Of a DNA stretch of 64,000 nt, positions 48,560-57,383 are shown one piece after another. The stretch comes from Winslowiella toletana. Lineage in GTDB: Bacteria > Pseudomonadota > Gammaproteobacteria > Enterobacterales > Enterobacteriaceae. The stretch covers positions 1 to 64,000 of the forward strand of contig NZ_CP134153.1 of assembly GCF_032164335.1 (NCBI RefSeq), written 5' to 3'. A model generated the notes under the pieces. The model made no database searches. It had not been told where the DNA came from and saw only the letters and a list, made by a program, of their open reading frames with translations. Both the position numbers and the translations under genes were made by a program. Each line of letters starts with the position of its first letter. Position 1 is the first letter of the stretch.

Positions 48560-48593
48560 TTCTTAAAGTCAGTGTGTCTAGGGAGGAAATTTG

Positions 48594-48911
48594 ATGCGTA
48601 TGTCTCTGATGTTTGCAGCCGTTACCCTTTAAACCGGTATTAACCTGTTGTTTATTCCGTTTCTGCCTGTACCGGCTCTTTGGGGAGCTATCCTGGCCGT
48701 TGCTTTTATCCTGATGAATGTCCTGGCGGACAAACTGCGCCTCTGGAGTGGCGTTGCATGGATTATCGTTGCCGGCATCATCATAACGTTGATGCTGAAG
48801 GGAAAGGAGCCGGGTGACGAATTAAGAGTGCTGATCACCGTTTTTGCTTTCCTGGCTTCGGCCTGGTACTGCGTTGCGCAGTACAGAAAAGAAAAGTATT
48901 TCCGCTCCTGA
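48594..48911 (+). pseudogene. Small membrane protein with early stop
   Basis: ATG 48594 has a strong ribosome site (GGGAGGAAAT) but meets TAA after twelve codons (48630). The same frame continues TGINLLFIPFLPVPALWGAI.. with three hydrophobic segments to 48911. Restart at TTG 48648 would give 87 residues. Most simply a recent nonsense mutation. Confidence 0.55.
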
Positions 48912-49528
48912 TGTTCCAGGCTGGTATCACGCCGGATAATCGTCAGCCATCTCGTAAGCCGCATGTAATCCATTCTTATTCTCCCGTTTTCTGTTTTCTG
49001 CCTGTTCCCGTTTTCACTGCGGGCGTCCGGGCGGGCTGTCGTGAACGGAGCCGGTAAACCGTCTCCGCCCTTCGGGCTTCCATCCCATGACGCAACACTA
49101 GGGCTTGCAGCATCCGTTCCGGATGCGCCGCCCCTTTTACGCGCCGTATCCTGCGCTTTCTGCACCCCGGCAAACTGACGCCGGGCTGTAAGGCGCAACG
49201 CCGTTTCGCGCCCGCACTTTCCGTCGTTGCGGCGGGTTCCTGCTCATTCCTTGCTTGGTTTTTTCACCCTTTTGAGTCCTTTCGTCGGGGCTGAGACAAG
49301 CACAGTCGCTGTCAGCTGTCCAGGGTAAATGGCACGCGGTAAACCGCGCCCTGGACATCCGCCATCGCCCGCGCTGGTTTACGCCCTTGCGGCGAACGGC
49401 TCTCAAACGGGTGAAGGTAACAACCAGCGGGCGCGTTCAGCAGGTCCCCGCAAAACGTCAAAACCGCGGCCCCGGCAACTCAACGGGTGATGGTTTTTAA
49501 AAGCAAAACAACCGGAAGGAGATTCATC
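48912..49528. other. Leading-region non-coding stretch upstream of ssb
   Basis: No gene supported over ~600 bp. It holds the first copy of the Frpo-like repeat (49033-49133) and further GC-rich inverted sequence; the ssb ribosome site AAGGAGA is at its end. Confidence 0.5.
49033..49133 (+). repeat. Frpo-like hairpin repeat, copy 1
   Basis: Contains GGCTGTCGTGAACGGAGCCG, GTAAACCGTCTCCGCCCTTC and GGGCTTCCATC, almost identical to copies at 54490 and 57054, then a TTGCAGCATCCGTTCCGGATG stem. The upstream GGGCGTC...GGG part is shorter than in the other two. The segment folds with itself (AACGGAG against CTCCG). F leading-region single-strand promoters have this form and place (upstream of ssb/psi genes). 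Confidence 0.65.
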
Positions 49529-50086
49529 ATGACAGTACGCGGCATCAACAAAGTCATCATCGTGGGTAATTTGGGCCAGGACCCGGAAATCCGTTATATG
49601 CCCAATGGCGGCGCGGTCGCTAATCTCAGCCTCGCCACTTCGGAGTCCTGGCGCGATAAACAGACCGGAGAGATGCGCGAAAACACCGAATGGCATCGCG
49701 TGGTACTGTTTGGCAAGCTCGCGGAAGTGGCCAGTGAGTATCTGCGCAAGGGCGCTCAGGTGTACGTCGAAGGCCAGTTACGTACCCGAAACTGGCAGGA
49801 CGACAGCGGCGTAACGCGCTATGTCACTGAAATCGTCGTCGGACAGAACGGCACCATGCAGATGCTGGGCGGTCGTCGTGACGGCGGTCAGCCACAGAAC
49901 ACGGCTCCGCAGCAACCCGCACAACCGCAGAGTCCTGCCGCTCCGGCACAACCTGCTGGCTCCCCTGAAAAATCCCCGAAAGCGAAGGGTGGCAGAAAAC
50001 CCCGTCAGAGTACCGCGCCGTCTCAGCAGGCGCCGCAGCCGTTACCGGACGATTATCCGCCGATGGATGATGTTGCCCCGTTTTGA
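49529..50086 (+). CDS. ssb: Plasmid single-stranded DNA-binding protein
   Basis: 185 residues. OB-fold domain ([20 protein letters not shown].., [20 protein letters not shown].., [14 protein letters not shown]) followed by a Gln/Pro linker and the acidic tip PMDDVAPF, where chromosomal Ssb has DDDIPF. Protects the incoming T-strand. First gene of the ssb-psi operon, downstream of the copy-1 repeat. Confidence 0.95.
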   Translation: MTVRGINKVIIVGNLGQDPEIRYMPNGGAVANLSLATSESWRDKQTGEMRENTEWHRVVLFGKLAEVASEYLRKGAQVYVEGQLRTRNWQDDSGVTRYVTEIVVGQNGTMQMLGGRRDGGQPQNTAPQQPAQPQSPAAPAQPAGSPEKSPKAKGGRKPRQSTAPSQQAPQPLPDDYPPMDDVAPF

Positions 50087-50138
50087 CCAGCATGATGAAA
50101 ACGCCCCGCAACCTGCGGGGCAGGAAAAGGAGAAACAC

Positions 50139-50381
50139 ATGATCAGCAACGTTATACCGCCCCTTCAGTCACTGCCTGACGGCACATTCACCCGCGAACA
50201 GGCTGAAGCGGTCGCAGCGCAGTATCAGAATGTCAGGATTGAAGACGATCAGGGAACGCACTTTCGCCTGGTGGTTCGGAAGAACGGCGAAATGGTGTGG
50301 CGGGTATGGAATTTTGAGCCGGGTGGTGAGTACCTGATGAACCGTTATATCCGCGACTACGGCATCCGTAAACAGCAGTAA
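50139..50381 (+). CDS. DUF905-type leading-region protein
   Basis: 80 residues, [60 protein letters not shown]. Matches the DUF905 family found between ssb and the ParB-like gene of IncF plasmids. Ribosome site AAAGGAGAA. Role unknown. Confidence 0.75.
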   Translation: MISNVIPPLQSLPDGTFTREQAEAVAAQYQNVRIEDDQGTHFRLVVRKNGEMVWRVWNFEPGGEYLMNRYIRDYGIRKQQ

Positions 50382-50450
50382 AAAGGTGCCCTGCCGGAGC
50401 AGCAACTCCGCAGGGCCGGACAGTCATCAATATCCAGTGAGGTATCAACT

Positions 50451-52448
50451 ATGTCAGTAACCGAGTCTAAAGCAAAAACCCCCGCTAAAACCAGCAAAAA
50501 AGTAGTCAAACCTGCCGAAGCCGCAGCCCTTAAGGCGGCGCTTGAGGCCGCTCAGATTGAAATGGTGCCGTTGTCGGCGCTCGTCAAATCCCCGCTGAAC
50601 GTCCGTACCATCCCGTATCCGGTGGAGAGCGTACGCGACCTGGCTGACACCATTCTTGCTATCGGCCTGATCCAAAATCTTGTGGTCCACTCGTTGCCGG
50701 GTGGCCTGTCAGGCGTGGCGGCAGGTGGTCGTCGTCTCGCAGCCCTGCAACTGCTGCTGAGTGAAAAGCGCATCGATGTCGGGTATATGGTCATCGTCAA
50801 GCGCGTCAGCGACGAACTGGCGGTGGTGGCCTCGATGGTGGAGAACAACCAGCGAGTGGCAATGCATCCGGCAGAGCAGATCAGCGGGTTCCGCACGTTG
50901 TCTGAGCAGGGGAAGACTCCGGCGCAGATTGGTGACCAGCTGGGGTATAGCTCGCGTCACGTCCAGCGGATGCTGAAACTGGCGAACCTTGCCCCGGAAC
51001 TTATCGCCCTGCTGGCAGAGAACAAGCTCGACGTGGAGCAGTGTCAGGCGCTGAGTCTGGAGAACGATCCCGTGCGTCAGGTAGATATTTACCAGTGCGT
51101 GAAGGCGCAGCACAGCTATGCCCCTGCGCACATGCTTAAACGCGCTGTCACTGATACCGAAATCAGCGTGAACCACTCCCGCTTCGTGTTTATCGGGCGT
51201 GAGATGTATGAGTCTGCAGGTGGCGTGGTACGTGAGGATTTGTTCAGCGCCCAGGAGGGTGACGGTACGGCAGACGGTGTGCTGGTCGAGCGACTGGTGC
51301 AGGAGAAGCTGGAGTCCACCGCACTGGCAATCGAACAGCAGGAAGGATGGTCATGGTCACTGGCCCGGGAGGGAGCGGTCAGAAACTACGGTGACGACCG
51401 CGAACATTATCTGCTGTTACCAGAGCAGGAAGCACAGTACACCACTGACGAGCAGCAGCGTCTTGATGAACTGTACGCCACTCAGGAGGCCACGGAAACG
51501 TTTGAAGATGAAGCCGCGATTCAGGTGCTGATTGACGAAATTGAAAATGCGGCATCGATCCGGGCGTGGACACCGGAGCAGAAATCAGCCTGTGGCGTGG
51601 TGGTCAGCCTGTACGACGGTGAGCTTTGTGTCCAGCGAGGGGTGCAGAAGAAGCTTCAGAACGAGACGAAAGAAGGGCAGGGAGAGAATGGCAGTAGCGG
51701 CTCCCTCCATGTGGTCAGCAGCAAGTCGGATGTGACGGAGGGGATCAGCGCCCCGCTGCTCAAAAAGATGTCTTCAGAAAGAACGCTGGCAGTACAGGCC
51801 GCCCTGGTACAGCAGCCCGAAAAAGCGGTGGCCCTGATGGTATGGCGACTGTGCAGTTGTGTTTTCGATTACTGCAATACTACCCGTCATCCGTTCGTGA
51901 TGCGTCTTGAGGTGCATCACAGTGGGCTGACCAGCGAAGCGCCGACCGGAAAGAGTGGTCAGGCATGGCTGAGTCTGATGCAGGAGAAAGCCCGTCTGGA
52001 GGCGCTGTTGCCGGAGGGCTGGAAGAAGGATTTCACCATCTTCTTTACGCTCGACGGACAGACTTTGATGAGTCTGATGGTGTTCTGCACGGCCTGTTCG
52101 GTGGACGGGGTGCAGATCCGGACAATGGGGCATACCACACAGAGCGACCTCGATGGCGTGGAAACGGCGCTCGGGTTCCACCTTCGCGACTGGTGGCAGC
52201 CAACGGCAGAAAACTTCCTCGGTCTGCTCAGTAAGAACCAGATTGTGGAGGCGCTGAAAGATGCCGGACTGTCAGGCGCTGCGTCAGATGCCGGGAACAT
52301 GAAGAAGGGAGATGCCGCCAGCCATGCTGAACAATGGCTCTCCGGTACGCGCTGGGTTCCTGCCTGGATGCGGTCACCTGATGCGCAACCTGATGTCGCT
52401 GAGGGTAAGGCGACAGACTCTGATGACCATACGGCACACGCAGCCTGA
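50451..52448 (+). CDS. Large ParB/Spo0J-domain protein of the leading region
   Basis: 665 residues. N-terminal ParB nuclease-like domain (NVRTIPYPVESVRDLADTIL, GGRRLAALQLL, VASMVENNQRVAMHPAEQIS), then a KorB/Spo0J helix-turn-helix (KTPAQIGDQLGYSSRHVQRM) and a long C-terminal domain of unknown fold. Corresponds to the ParB-like protein always found between ssb and psiB in F-like plasmids. It is not the partition protein (that is 41179-42150). May bind or process incoming DNA. Confidence 0.85.
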   Translation: MSVTESKAKTPAKTSKKVVKPAEAAALKAALEAAQIEMVPLSALVKSPLNVRTIPYPVESVRDLADTILAIGLIQNLVVHSLPGGLSGVAAGGRRLAALQLLLSEKRIDVGYMVIVKRVSDELAVVASMVENNQRVAMHPAEQISGFRTLSEQGKTPAQIGDQLGYSSRHVQRMLKLANLAPELIALLAENKLDVEQCQALSLENDPVRQVDIYQCVKAQHSYAPAHMLKRAVTDTEISVNHSRFVFIGREMYESAGGVVREDLFSAQEGDGTADGVLVERLVQEKLESTALAIEQQEGWSWSLAREGAVRNYGDDREHYLLLPEQEAQYTTDEQQRLDELYATQEATETFEDEAAIQVLIDEIENAASIRAWTPEQKSACGVVVSLYDGELCVQRGVQKKLQNETKEGQGENGSSGSLHVVSSKSDVTEGISAPLLKKMSSERTLAVQAALVQQPEKAVALMVWRLCSCVFDYCNTTRHPFVMRLEVHHSGLTSEAPTGKSGQAWLSLMQEKARLEALLPEGWKKDFTIFFTLDGQTLMSLMVFCTACSVDGVQIRTMGHTTQSDLDGVETALGFHLRDWWQPTAENFLGLLSKNQIVEALKDAGLSGAASDAGNMKKGDAASHAEQWLSGTRWVPAWMRSPDAQPDVAEGKATDSDDHTAHAA

Positions 52449-52491
52449 TAACGGAAACGCCGCCCTCCGGGGCGGCGATAAGGAGACCATT

Positions 52492-52923
52492 ATGCGAAAC
52501 ATTATTACTCCCGACGTACTGAAAACCATGATCCCCCAGGAATTTGAAGACTGGCGCGAAGCGGGTGAAGATTTGCGCCGCGAACTGACCCATGCAGTCA
52601 TGCGCGATCTGACCTGCCCGGCTGACTGGGACATGAATGGTGAATACCGGAGTGAGTTCGGTGGCTTTTTTCCGGTACAGGTTCGCTTCACGCCGTCGCA
52701 CGGCAACTTCCATATCGCCGTATGCAGTCCCGGCGACATCACCCAGTCATGGATGGTGGTGTTCATTCCTGCCAGCGGTCGCCCGTTTTCTGTTATCAGC
52801 ACCCTGCCTGCCTGGTCGCCGGAGGTTATTTCTCACACACTCAGCCTGACAGCGCGCCTCGATGCCGATGGCTACAGTCAGGCCAGCATTATCAGTGTTC
52901 TGGCGATGGAGGGCGCACAATGA
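52492..52923 (+). CDS. psiB: PsiB, SOS inhibition protein
   Basis: 143 residues, collinear with F PsiB: RELTHAVMRDLTCPADWDMN, GEYRSEFGGFFPVQVRFTPS, CSPGDITQSWMVVFIPASG. Binds RecA and prevents an SOS response to the entering single strand. Ribosome site AAGGAGA. Overlaps psiA by ATGA. Confidence 0.93.
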   Translation: MRNIITPDVLKTMIPQEFEDWREAGEDLRRELTHAVMRDLTCPADWDMNGEYRSEFGGFFPVQVRFTPSHGNFHIAVCSPGDITQSWMVVFIPASGRPFSVISTLPAWSPEVISHTLSLTARLDADGYSQASIISVLAMEGAQ

Positions 52924-53648
52924 TCCCGGCGAGTTTGTCACTGGTACCCCTGAGTCATGAGCGTCGTGCTGCAATGCAGGCCATCGCAGAGGTGGAGAAG
53001 AAATATGAGCGTGGCGTTCATATTGCTGAGTTTGCCTACGCCCATGCCTTCTTCCGCATCCTGAACGGCAGCAAAAGTGTCACGGTAAAAGATATCGGCT
53101 GGTTTTCTCCGGGGATGACGGCACAGAACCTGCGGGGGAAAAAGCAGGACTGGCTGGCAGCGATTGATCGGCTGATTGAAAGCCGTGGCGCATGTTGCTG
53201 GTTACCCCTGTCGGTGTCGGACGGCTGGCGACTGTTCCCGGAAACGAAGTTTCAGACGTCAGAGCGTCGTCGCAGGAAAAGTGAACTGAGCGCCGAAAAA
53301 TACACCCGCCAGCGCCGGAAAGAGGCGTTCCAGCGCGAATCCGCGTACCAGGCGCTGGCGGGGCAGGCGGAAATAGAGCTGGCATTCCATACATCGGAAA
53401 CGGTCAGCAGCTGGAGCGCGCGCTGGTCGGGTACTGAACTGCGCCAGTACGACCTGAAGGATATGTTCTGGCGCTGGAGCGAGCGTTTCCCGTCACTTGA
53501 GCCAATGGAGCGCTGGATGATGGCGAACCAGCCTTTCTGGAGTGTGATGGTCGAATCTGATGCCCTCGCAAAAGAAAGCCCGGAATCTGTCCGGCAACTG
53601 GAGCGCTGGATGGTACCCAACAAGCTGACAGCGCGGAGCCAGGTATGA
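52920..53648 (+). CDS. psiA: PsiA, plasmid SOS-inhibition-associated protein
   Basis: 242 residues: SLVPLSHERRAAMQAIAEVE, YAHAFFRILNGSKSVTVKDI, ..KSELSAEKYTRQRRKEAFQR.., AYQALAGQAEIELAFHTSET, WRWSERFPSLEPMERWM. Standard PsiA family, translationally coupled to psiB. Biochemical role not settled. Overlaps the next gene by 4 bp. Confidence 0.9.
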   Translation: MIPASLSLVPLSHERRAAMQAIAEVEKKYERGVHIAEFAYAHAFFRILNGSKSVTVKDIGWFSPGMTAQNLRGKKQDWLAAIDRLIESRGACCWLPLSVSDGWRLFPETKFQTSERRRRKSELSAEKYTRQRRKEAFQRESAYQALAGQAEIELAFHTSETVSSWSARWSGTELRQYDLKDMFWRWSERFPSLEPMERWMMANQPFWSVMVESDALAKESPESVRQLERWMVPNKLTARSQV

Positions 53649-53968
53649 AGTGGCGTTACTCACTGCGCTGGAAGCGTCCCGGTCCCTGTCCCGGTGAACA
53701 TGAGCTGGCGTCAGAAGTGGTGGAGGCAGGGAAGCCCGCCCCTGAGTCCGTGATGTCACTGTGGGTGGCCGGAGCCGGATATGCTGTCTGCGTTGATTTT
53801 CTGTATGAACGGCCCATCAGGCGCTGGAGCTACGAGCGTAAGGCGGCCACCCGCCGACGGAATCTGGCGCGTCGCGTTAACAGAATTGCGCCGCTGTTTG
53901 CTGATGAACTCATCGGGCGGGAACTGGCGGCGCGACCGGACTATTATCGAGGGAAGTCTCATCGGTGA
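53645..53968 (+). CDS. Unknown protein coupled to psiA
   Basis: 107 residues, MKWRYSLRWKRPGPCPGEHE, one hydrophobic stretch (SLWVAGAGYAVCVDFLY) then an Arg-rich region (RRWSYERKAATRRRNLARRV). The ATGA overlap with psiA indicates operon membership. Function unknown. Confidence 0.6.
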   Translation: MKWRYSLRWKRPGPCPGEHELASEVVEAGKPAPESVMSLWVAGAGYAVCVDFLYERPIRRWSYERKAATRRRNLARRVNRIAPLFADELIGRELAARPDYYRGKSHR

Positions 53969-54052
53969 GTTTAGTTATTATCCCATGTAAATCTTCGGGG
54001 CTACAGAGGTCGGAGAGCAATCGTAGTCTGCAGCTATAAAAGGAGGCTGATT

Positions 54053-54523
54053 CTGAATAAAGGACTGACATTATCGGCGCTGGTTGCCATGACGCCGGAG
54101 GATTATGAGCAGTTTCGCTCAAATGGCTGGTCATCTCGTCAGATACTGACGCAGGCGGTGGCGAGGGAATTGCTTTTGCCGGAGGGCTGGGTGGTTTCAC
54201 CCGAGAATCACACTGAATACGGTGGCGTATGGCCCGTCTGCCTACGGTATATTCCACCGCATGGCAGGCACTGGTTCATGCTGACCAGCCCCGGCGAAGT
54301 CTGTGACCACTGGATGCTGTTGCTCCAGTCTGCCAGCGGACAACGAATTAAATGTCTGCACAGAATGCCGGTACTGGATACCTTTCTGGTTAACAGCCTG
54401 CTGCAGCGGGCTGATGTGCTGGATAAAAACGGTATACGCTGGCAGGTCTGGCTAATGAGCTGGCTGGCATCACCGGTTCGACCATACACGGGCGTCGTCC
54501 CTGACGGGACACGGCTGTCGTGA
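54053..54523 (+). CDS. Third PsiB-like protein, C-terminus altered
   Basis: PsiB pattern with clear divergence: MTPEDYEQFRSNGWSSRQIL, TQAVARELLLPEGW, HTEYGGVWPVCLRYIPPHGR, TSPGEVCDHWMLLLQSASG. An ideal ribosome site (AGGAGG, 54041) points to CTG at 54053 (LNKGLTLSALVAM..), perhaps a mutated ATG; ATG 54089 lacks one. The last ~12 residues (TGVVPDGTRLS) are read from the Frpo-like repeat, so the native end is lost. 156 residues. Either a specialised RecA modulator or a decaying copy. Confidence 0.65.
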   Translation: MNKGLTLSALVAMTPEDYEQFRSNGWSSRQILTQAVARELLLPEGWVVSPENHTEYGGVWPVCLRYIPPHGRHWFMLTSPGEVCDHWMLLLQSASGQRIKCLHRMPVLDTFLVNSLLQRADVLDKNGIRWQVWLMSWLASPVRPYTGVVPDGTRLS

Positions 54524-54615
54524 ACGGAGCCGGTAAACCGTCTCCGCCCTTCGGGCTTCCATCCTGACGCAACGTCAACCCCTGCGCTTGCTGCATCCGT
54601 AAACGGACGCGCCGC
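54490..54615 (+). repeat. Frpo-like hairpin repeat, copy 2
   Basis: GGCGTCGTCCCTGACGGGAC, ACGGCTGTCGTGAACGGAGC, CGGTAAACCGTCTCCGCCCT, TCGGGCTTCCATCCTGACGC, then a GCTTGCTGCATCCGTAAACG stem-loop. Nearly identical to copy 3 across ~80 bp. Overlaps the end of the psiB-like frame and precedes the gene at 54927. Confidence 0.65.
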
Positions 54616-54926
54616 TTCACCCTGTCGGCGGTAAAACTGCCGACAGTCCGATGACGCCACGCCGTTCCGCCGTGTCAGGTGTGTTCATCCTCTCCTCATA
54701 CCTCTGGTGAACCCTCTCCCGTTAAGTCCCCGGGCGGGGGGCCTGTCGTAGCACCGTCGTGTCGTCATCCGAAGGGTGAAATGAATTCCGCCAAAACTTT
54801 TTGCGAAGGACCGCAAATACTTTTGTCTCCGCCCTTCTCCTGCCGCCCCGCCGTTGCTCCTTTGCCCTTTGCCGCCAGGGAACTCACCGAGAGATGGATT
54901 AACCACCAGACAAGAGGAAAAGCAGG
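54616..54926. other. Spacer between repeat copy 2 and next gene
   Basis: No gene supported. GC-rich with short inverted repeats and a C/T-rich tract (54825-54880). Ends with the ribosome site AGAGGAAAAGCAGG for the gene at 54927. Confidence 0.35.
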
Positions 54927-55202
54927 ATGAACACACAAAACGTCAACGTCAAAACCGCCACCAAAGAATCTTCCGAAAGATGGGGTTCAGACCCAAAAGC
55001 GCGTCTGGCCTGTGTTATCGCAGAACAACGTTCGTACCTGGCTGAGCTTTGCCAGGTCTGGAATCTCCAGTTGAGCGAGAAGGACGAGGCAGAGGAAGTC
55101 CTGCGCCTTCTCAGCCTGATGAGTGACAACGTTCACAAGGAAGGCGTGCTGTGTTGGGAACGTTCATATCCACTGGTTTCGTTTCATGTCGTGCAGCCGT
55201 GA
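54927..55202 (+). CDS. Leading-region protein of unknown function
   Basis: 91 residues, MNTQNVNVKTATKESSERWG. Its N-terminus resembles that of the split antirestriction gene at 57458 (MHTINVKTATRESAEQF), suggesting a shared 5' segment copied together with the upstream Frpo-like repeat. The remainder is helical with no family match. Confidence 0.55.
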   Translation: MNTQNVNVKTATKESSERWGSDPKARLACVIAEQRSYLAELCQVWNLQLSEKDEAEEVLRLLSLMSDNVHKEGVLCWERSYPLVSFHVVQP

Positions 55203-55387
55203 TTACAGGCTAAAAATCATACCATCCGCTTATACGGAGTGATCGGGCGTGAGGCGTGGGAAATCGCCCGAAATGACCTTCGCAACAACATTAATTTTGC
55301 TCAGGCAATGCGGGAAGTTGAAGTTTGTTAATCAGCGTCACCCACGGCGGCAGGGGATGTCGCCATCAACCAAAGAAGGAGAACACG
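55203..55387 (+). pseudogene. Remnant of a small leading-region gene
   Basis: From about 55218 to the stop at 55331 the frame reads HTIRLYGVIGREAWEIARND, then LRNNINFAQAMREVEVC, which looks like the C-terminal part of a real protein but has no start. No family assigned. Confidence 0.35.
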
Positions 55388-55735
55388 ATGCTTTTATACC
55401 TGACTGAATCCTCGGCTCTTCCTGGAATGCAGGCCACCGCTGAGGCTGAGCGGGCGTACTGGCTGAGCCGTGAGAAAGCAGCGGTGAGAGTCCCCACTGA
55501 AATCGACGTACACGCATTCCATGATGCGCTGGGGCTGATGTACCCGATGAACTGGCGTAGCAGTGAGAACGGTGAGTGTGAAACCTTCATGCTGGCAGAA
55601 ATGATCTGTGGAAACGTGACCGAAATATATGCACGGATCGGTATCCGTTATTACCGGATGCGTGACTACAGCAACCTTGACCACGCGGAAATTCTGGCCC
55701 GCGTTAAGGAGGTATCAGACAAGAGCCAGAAATGA
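55388..55735 (+). CDS. Leading-region protein, unknown
   Basis: 115 residues, MLLYLTESSALPGMQATAEA.., with ribosome site AAGGAGAACACG. Soluble, mixed composition. Followed by a hairpin-like AAAAAAGCAGGCATAAGCCTGC (about 55734-55758). Not recognised beyond its position. Confidence 0.55.
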   Translation: MLLYLTESSALPGMQATAEAERAYWLSREKAAVRVPTEIDVHAFHDALGLMYPMNWRSSENGECETFMLAEMICGNVTEIYARIGIRYYRMRDYSNLDHAEILARVKEVSDKSQK

Positions 55736-55829
55736 AAAAAGCAGGCATAAGCCTGCTTATTCCATGCCGGATGACACACCCGCAAAAGTTTGCATCCGGC
55801 ATACGCAAAAACAACATGGAGATTAAACC

Positions 55830-55976
55830 ATGCAATTTGACCCGCAAATCGTCGCACAGGCGAACGTGTTTGTAAATGCCCTGCGCAGTGGTAAACGCGC
55901 CCGTGTTCCAGCCTTAAAGCTGAAATACTGGCAGCAGTTTATGACCGTTGTATACGCTGGCCTCGGCCTCGCGTGA
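55830..55976 (+). CDS. Small ORF ahead of the methylase
   Basis: 48 residues, MQFDPQIVAQANVFVNALRS, GKRARVPALKLKYWQQFMTV, VYAGLGLA. Ribosome site GGAG 12 bp upstream. It lies 49 bp before the methylase and may be its leader or a translated small protein; a truncated gene is also possible. Confidence 0.4.
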   Translation: MQFDPQIVAQANVFVNALRSGKRARVPALKLKYWQQFMTVVYAGLGLA

Positions 55977-56025
55977 TGTGAAACCTGCCGCCCCCTGTGG
56001 GGGCGGCATTACCGGAGATACTTTC

Positions 56026-56859
56026 ATGTCACAACTGAGCTTTGCCGATGTCTTCAATATGGCCAGAGAGAGCGCAGGCAGTAAAATTAGTACCCAGGAC
56101 ACGCAGCCGGGTAGCGAATCATATCCCTCTGTTCAGCGGCTGATGAGTGCGCAGTACAGCCGCAGCCGCTTTATCAGCGTGTTTAGATCCACAGGCCGCC
56201 AGCTGGGGCGCAGGGAAGTGTTCAGTGATTTTCTGTCACTCGCCGCCAGTGAACTGGATATGGCCCGGATAAGAACGCCGGAGAGAATGGAACACTGCCG
56301 GAAAATCTGTGCGCGGTACGAGGCGTCAGATATTGTGAACATGCAGGAGATGTTCTGCCTGATGGTAAATGCGCTGGAGGAGAAATTTCATGATTTTCTC
56401 GGCACCATTTTTATGGAACTTGAACTCGGCGATAACTTTCGCGGGCAGTATTTCACCCCTTATTCAGTACAGTGCCTGATGGCCCGGATGCTGATGCCTG
56501 GCGTCAGGGACACCATACGCCGGGAAGGGATAGCCACGGTCAGCGACCCGGCCTGTGGTGCCGCCGGGATGCTGATTGCGTATGCGGAGTGCCTGCTTGA
56601 GGCTGATATCAATCCTTCCATGCACATGTTCGGCAGTTGCATCGATATCGATCCGGTGGCGGCAGATATGGCCTTCATCCAGCTGTCACTGCTGGGGATT
56701 GCCGCGGAAGTGGTGACGGGTAATACGCTCAAGATGCAGTTTAACCGGGTGAGGTATACGCCCGTGTATTACATCAATGACTTTGAAAAACGGCTGGCAG
56801 ACCTGCACCGGTTCAGGGCTATGCGGGACTTTATGCGCGGAATACAGGAGGCAGCGTAA
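56026..56859 (+). CDS. N6-adenine methylase-like protein of the leading region
   Basis: 277 residues. An N-terminal helical domain precedes a Rossmann methylase core with SAM-binding motif I DPACGAAGMLIAYAE (about residue 172) and motif II-type acidic FGSCIDIDPVAADMAFIQLS. The usual catalytic NPPY/F motif is not seen where expected after VVTGNTL (there is YTPVYYIND), so activity is uncertain. The family is widespread in F leading regions. Ribosome site GGAGATA. Confidence 0.75.
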   Translation: MSQLSFADVFNMARESAGSKISTQDTQPGSESYPSVQRLMSAQYSRSRFISVFRSTGRQLGRREVFSDFLSLAASELDMARIRTPERMEHCRKICARYEASDIVNMQEMFCLMVNALEEKFHDFLGTIFMELELGDNFRGQYFTPYSVQCLMARMLMPGVRDTIRREGIATVSDPACGAAGMLIAYAECLLEADINPSMHMFGSCIDIDPVAADMAFIQLSLLGIAAEVVTGNTLKMQFNRVRYTPVYYINDFEKRLADLHRFRAMRDFMRGIQEAA

Positions 56860-57053
56860 ATCACCGGACGGGCAGGGGATCACCTGCCCGAATGCGGGAA
56901 AAAGCCGCGCACCTGCGGTGCCAGATAATACCGGCTGCGCTACGCGCCGCCCGCATTATTCCTTCGCGGGTTTATCTCTTCAGTATTATTAATTTGTCTC
57001 TGTTTATCTCTTTCGGTATTTATCTTTTGTAAGCAATAAAACATATAACGGCC

Positions 57054-57177
57054 CGGGCGTCGTCCCTGGCGGGACACGGCTGTCGTGAACGGAGCCGGTA
57101 AACCGTCTCCGCCCTTCGGGCTTCCATCCTGACGCAAATTCAAATTCATGCTTGCTGCATCCTTAAAGGATGCACCG
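57054..57177 (+). repeat. Frpo-like hairpin repeat, copy 3
   Basis: GGCGTCGTCCCTGGCGGGAC, ACGGCTGTCGTGAACGGAGC, CGGTAAACCGTCTCCGCCCT, TCGGGCTTCCATCCTGACGC, then CTTGCTGCATCCTTAAAGGATG. The copy closest to oriT (about 1.5 kb), so the first to enter a recipient; it precedes the ardB/klcA-type gene. Confidence 0.65.
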
Positions 57178-57330
57178 CTTTAACCGTGGCGGTAATAAAT
57201 TCCCGCCACTTTAATGACCGTAACGGTAATTCGTCTTGCGCCGATTTTCCGTTACGGATTGTGTGTATTCTCCTGGTGTGTATGTCGCCCGACTTCATCA
57301 ATTCGCGGAGGGCTGCTTTTAGCATCAGTC

Positions 57331-57383
57331 AGGAAGGAAATAAAGGGGTATATAAACGCTTCGCGCCCCTTTATTTCCTTCCT
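57331..57383. other. Perfect long hairpin in the leading region
   Basis: Arms AGGAAGGAAATAAAGGGG (57331-57348) and CCCCTTTATTTCCTTCCT (57366-57383) with a 17-base loop that contains TATATAAACG. It can fold in single-stranded transferred DNA. Could be a priming or single-strand promoter structure, or a terminator. Confidence 0.6.
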
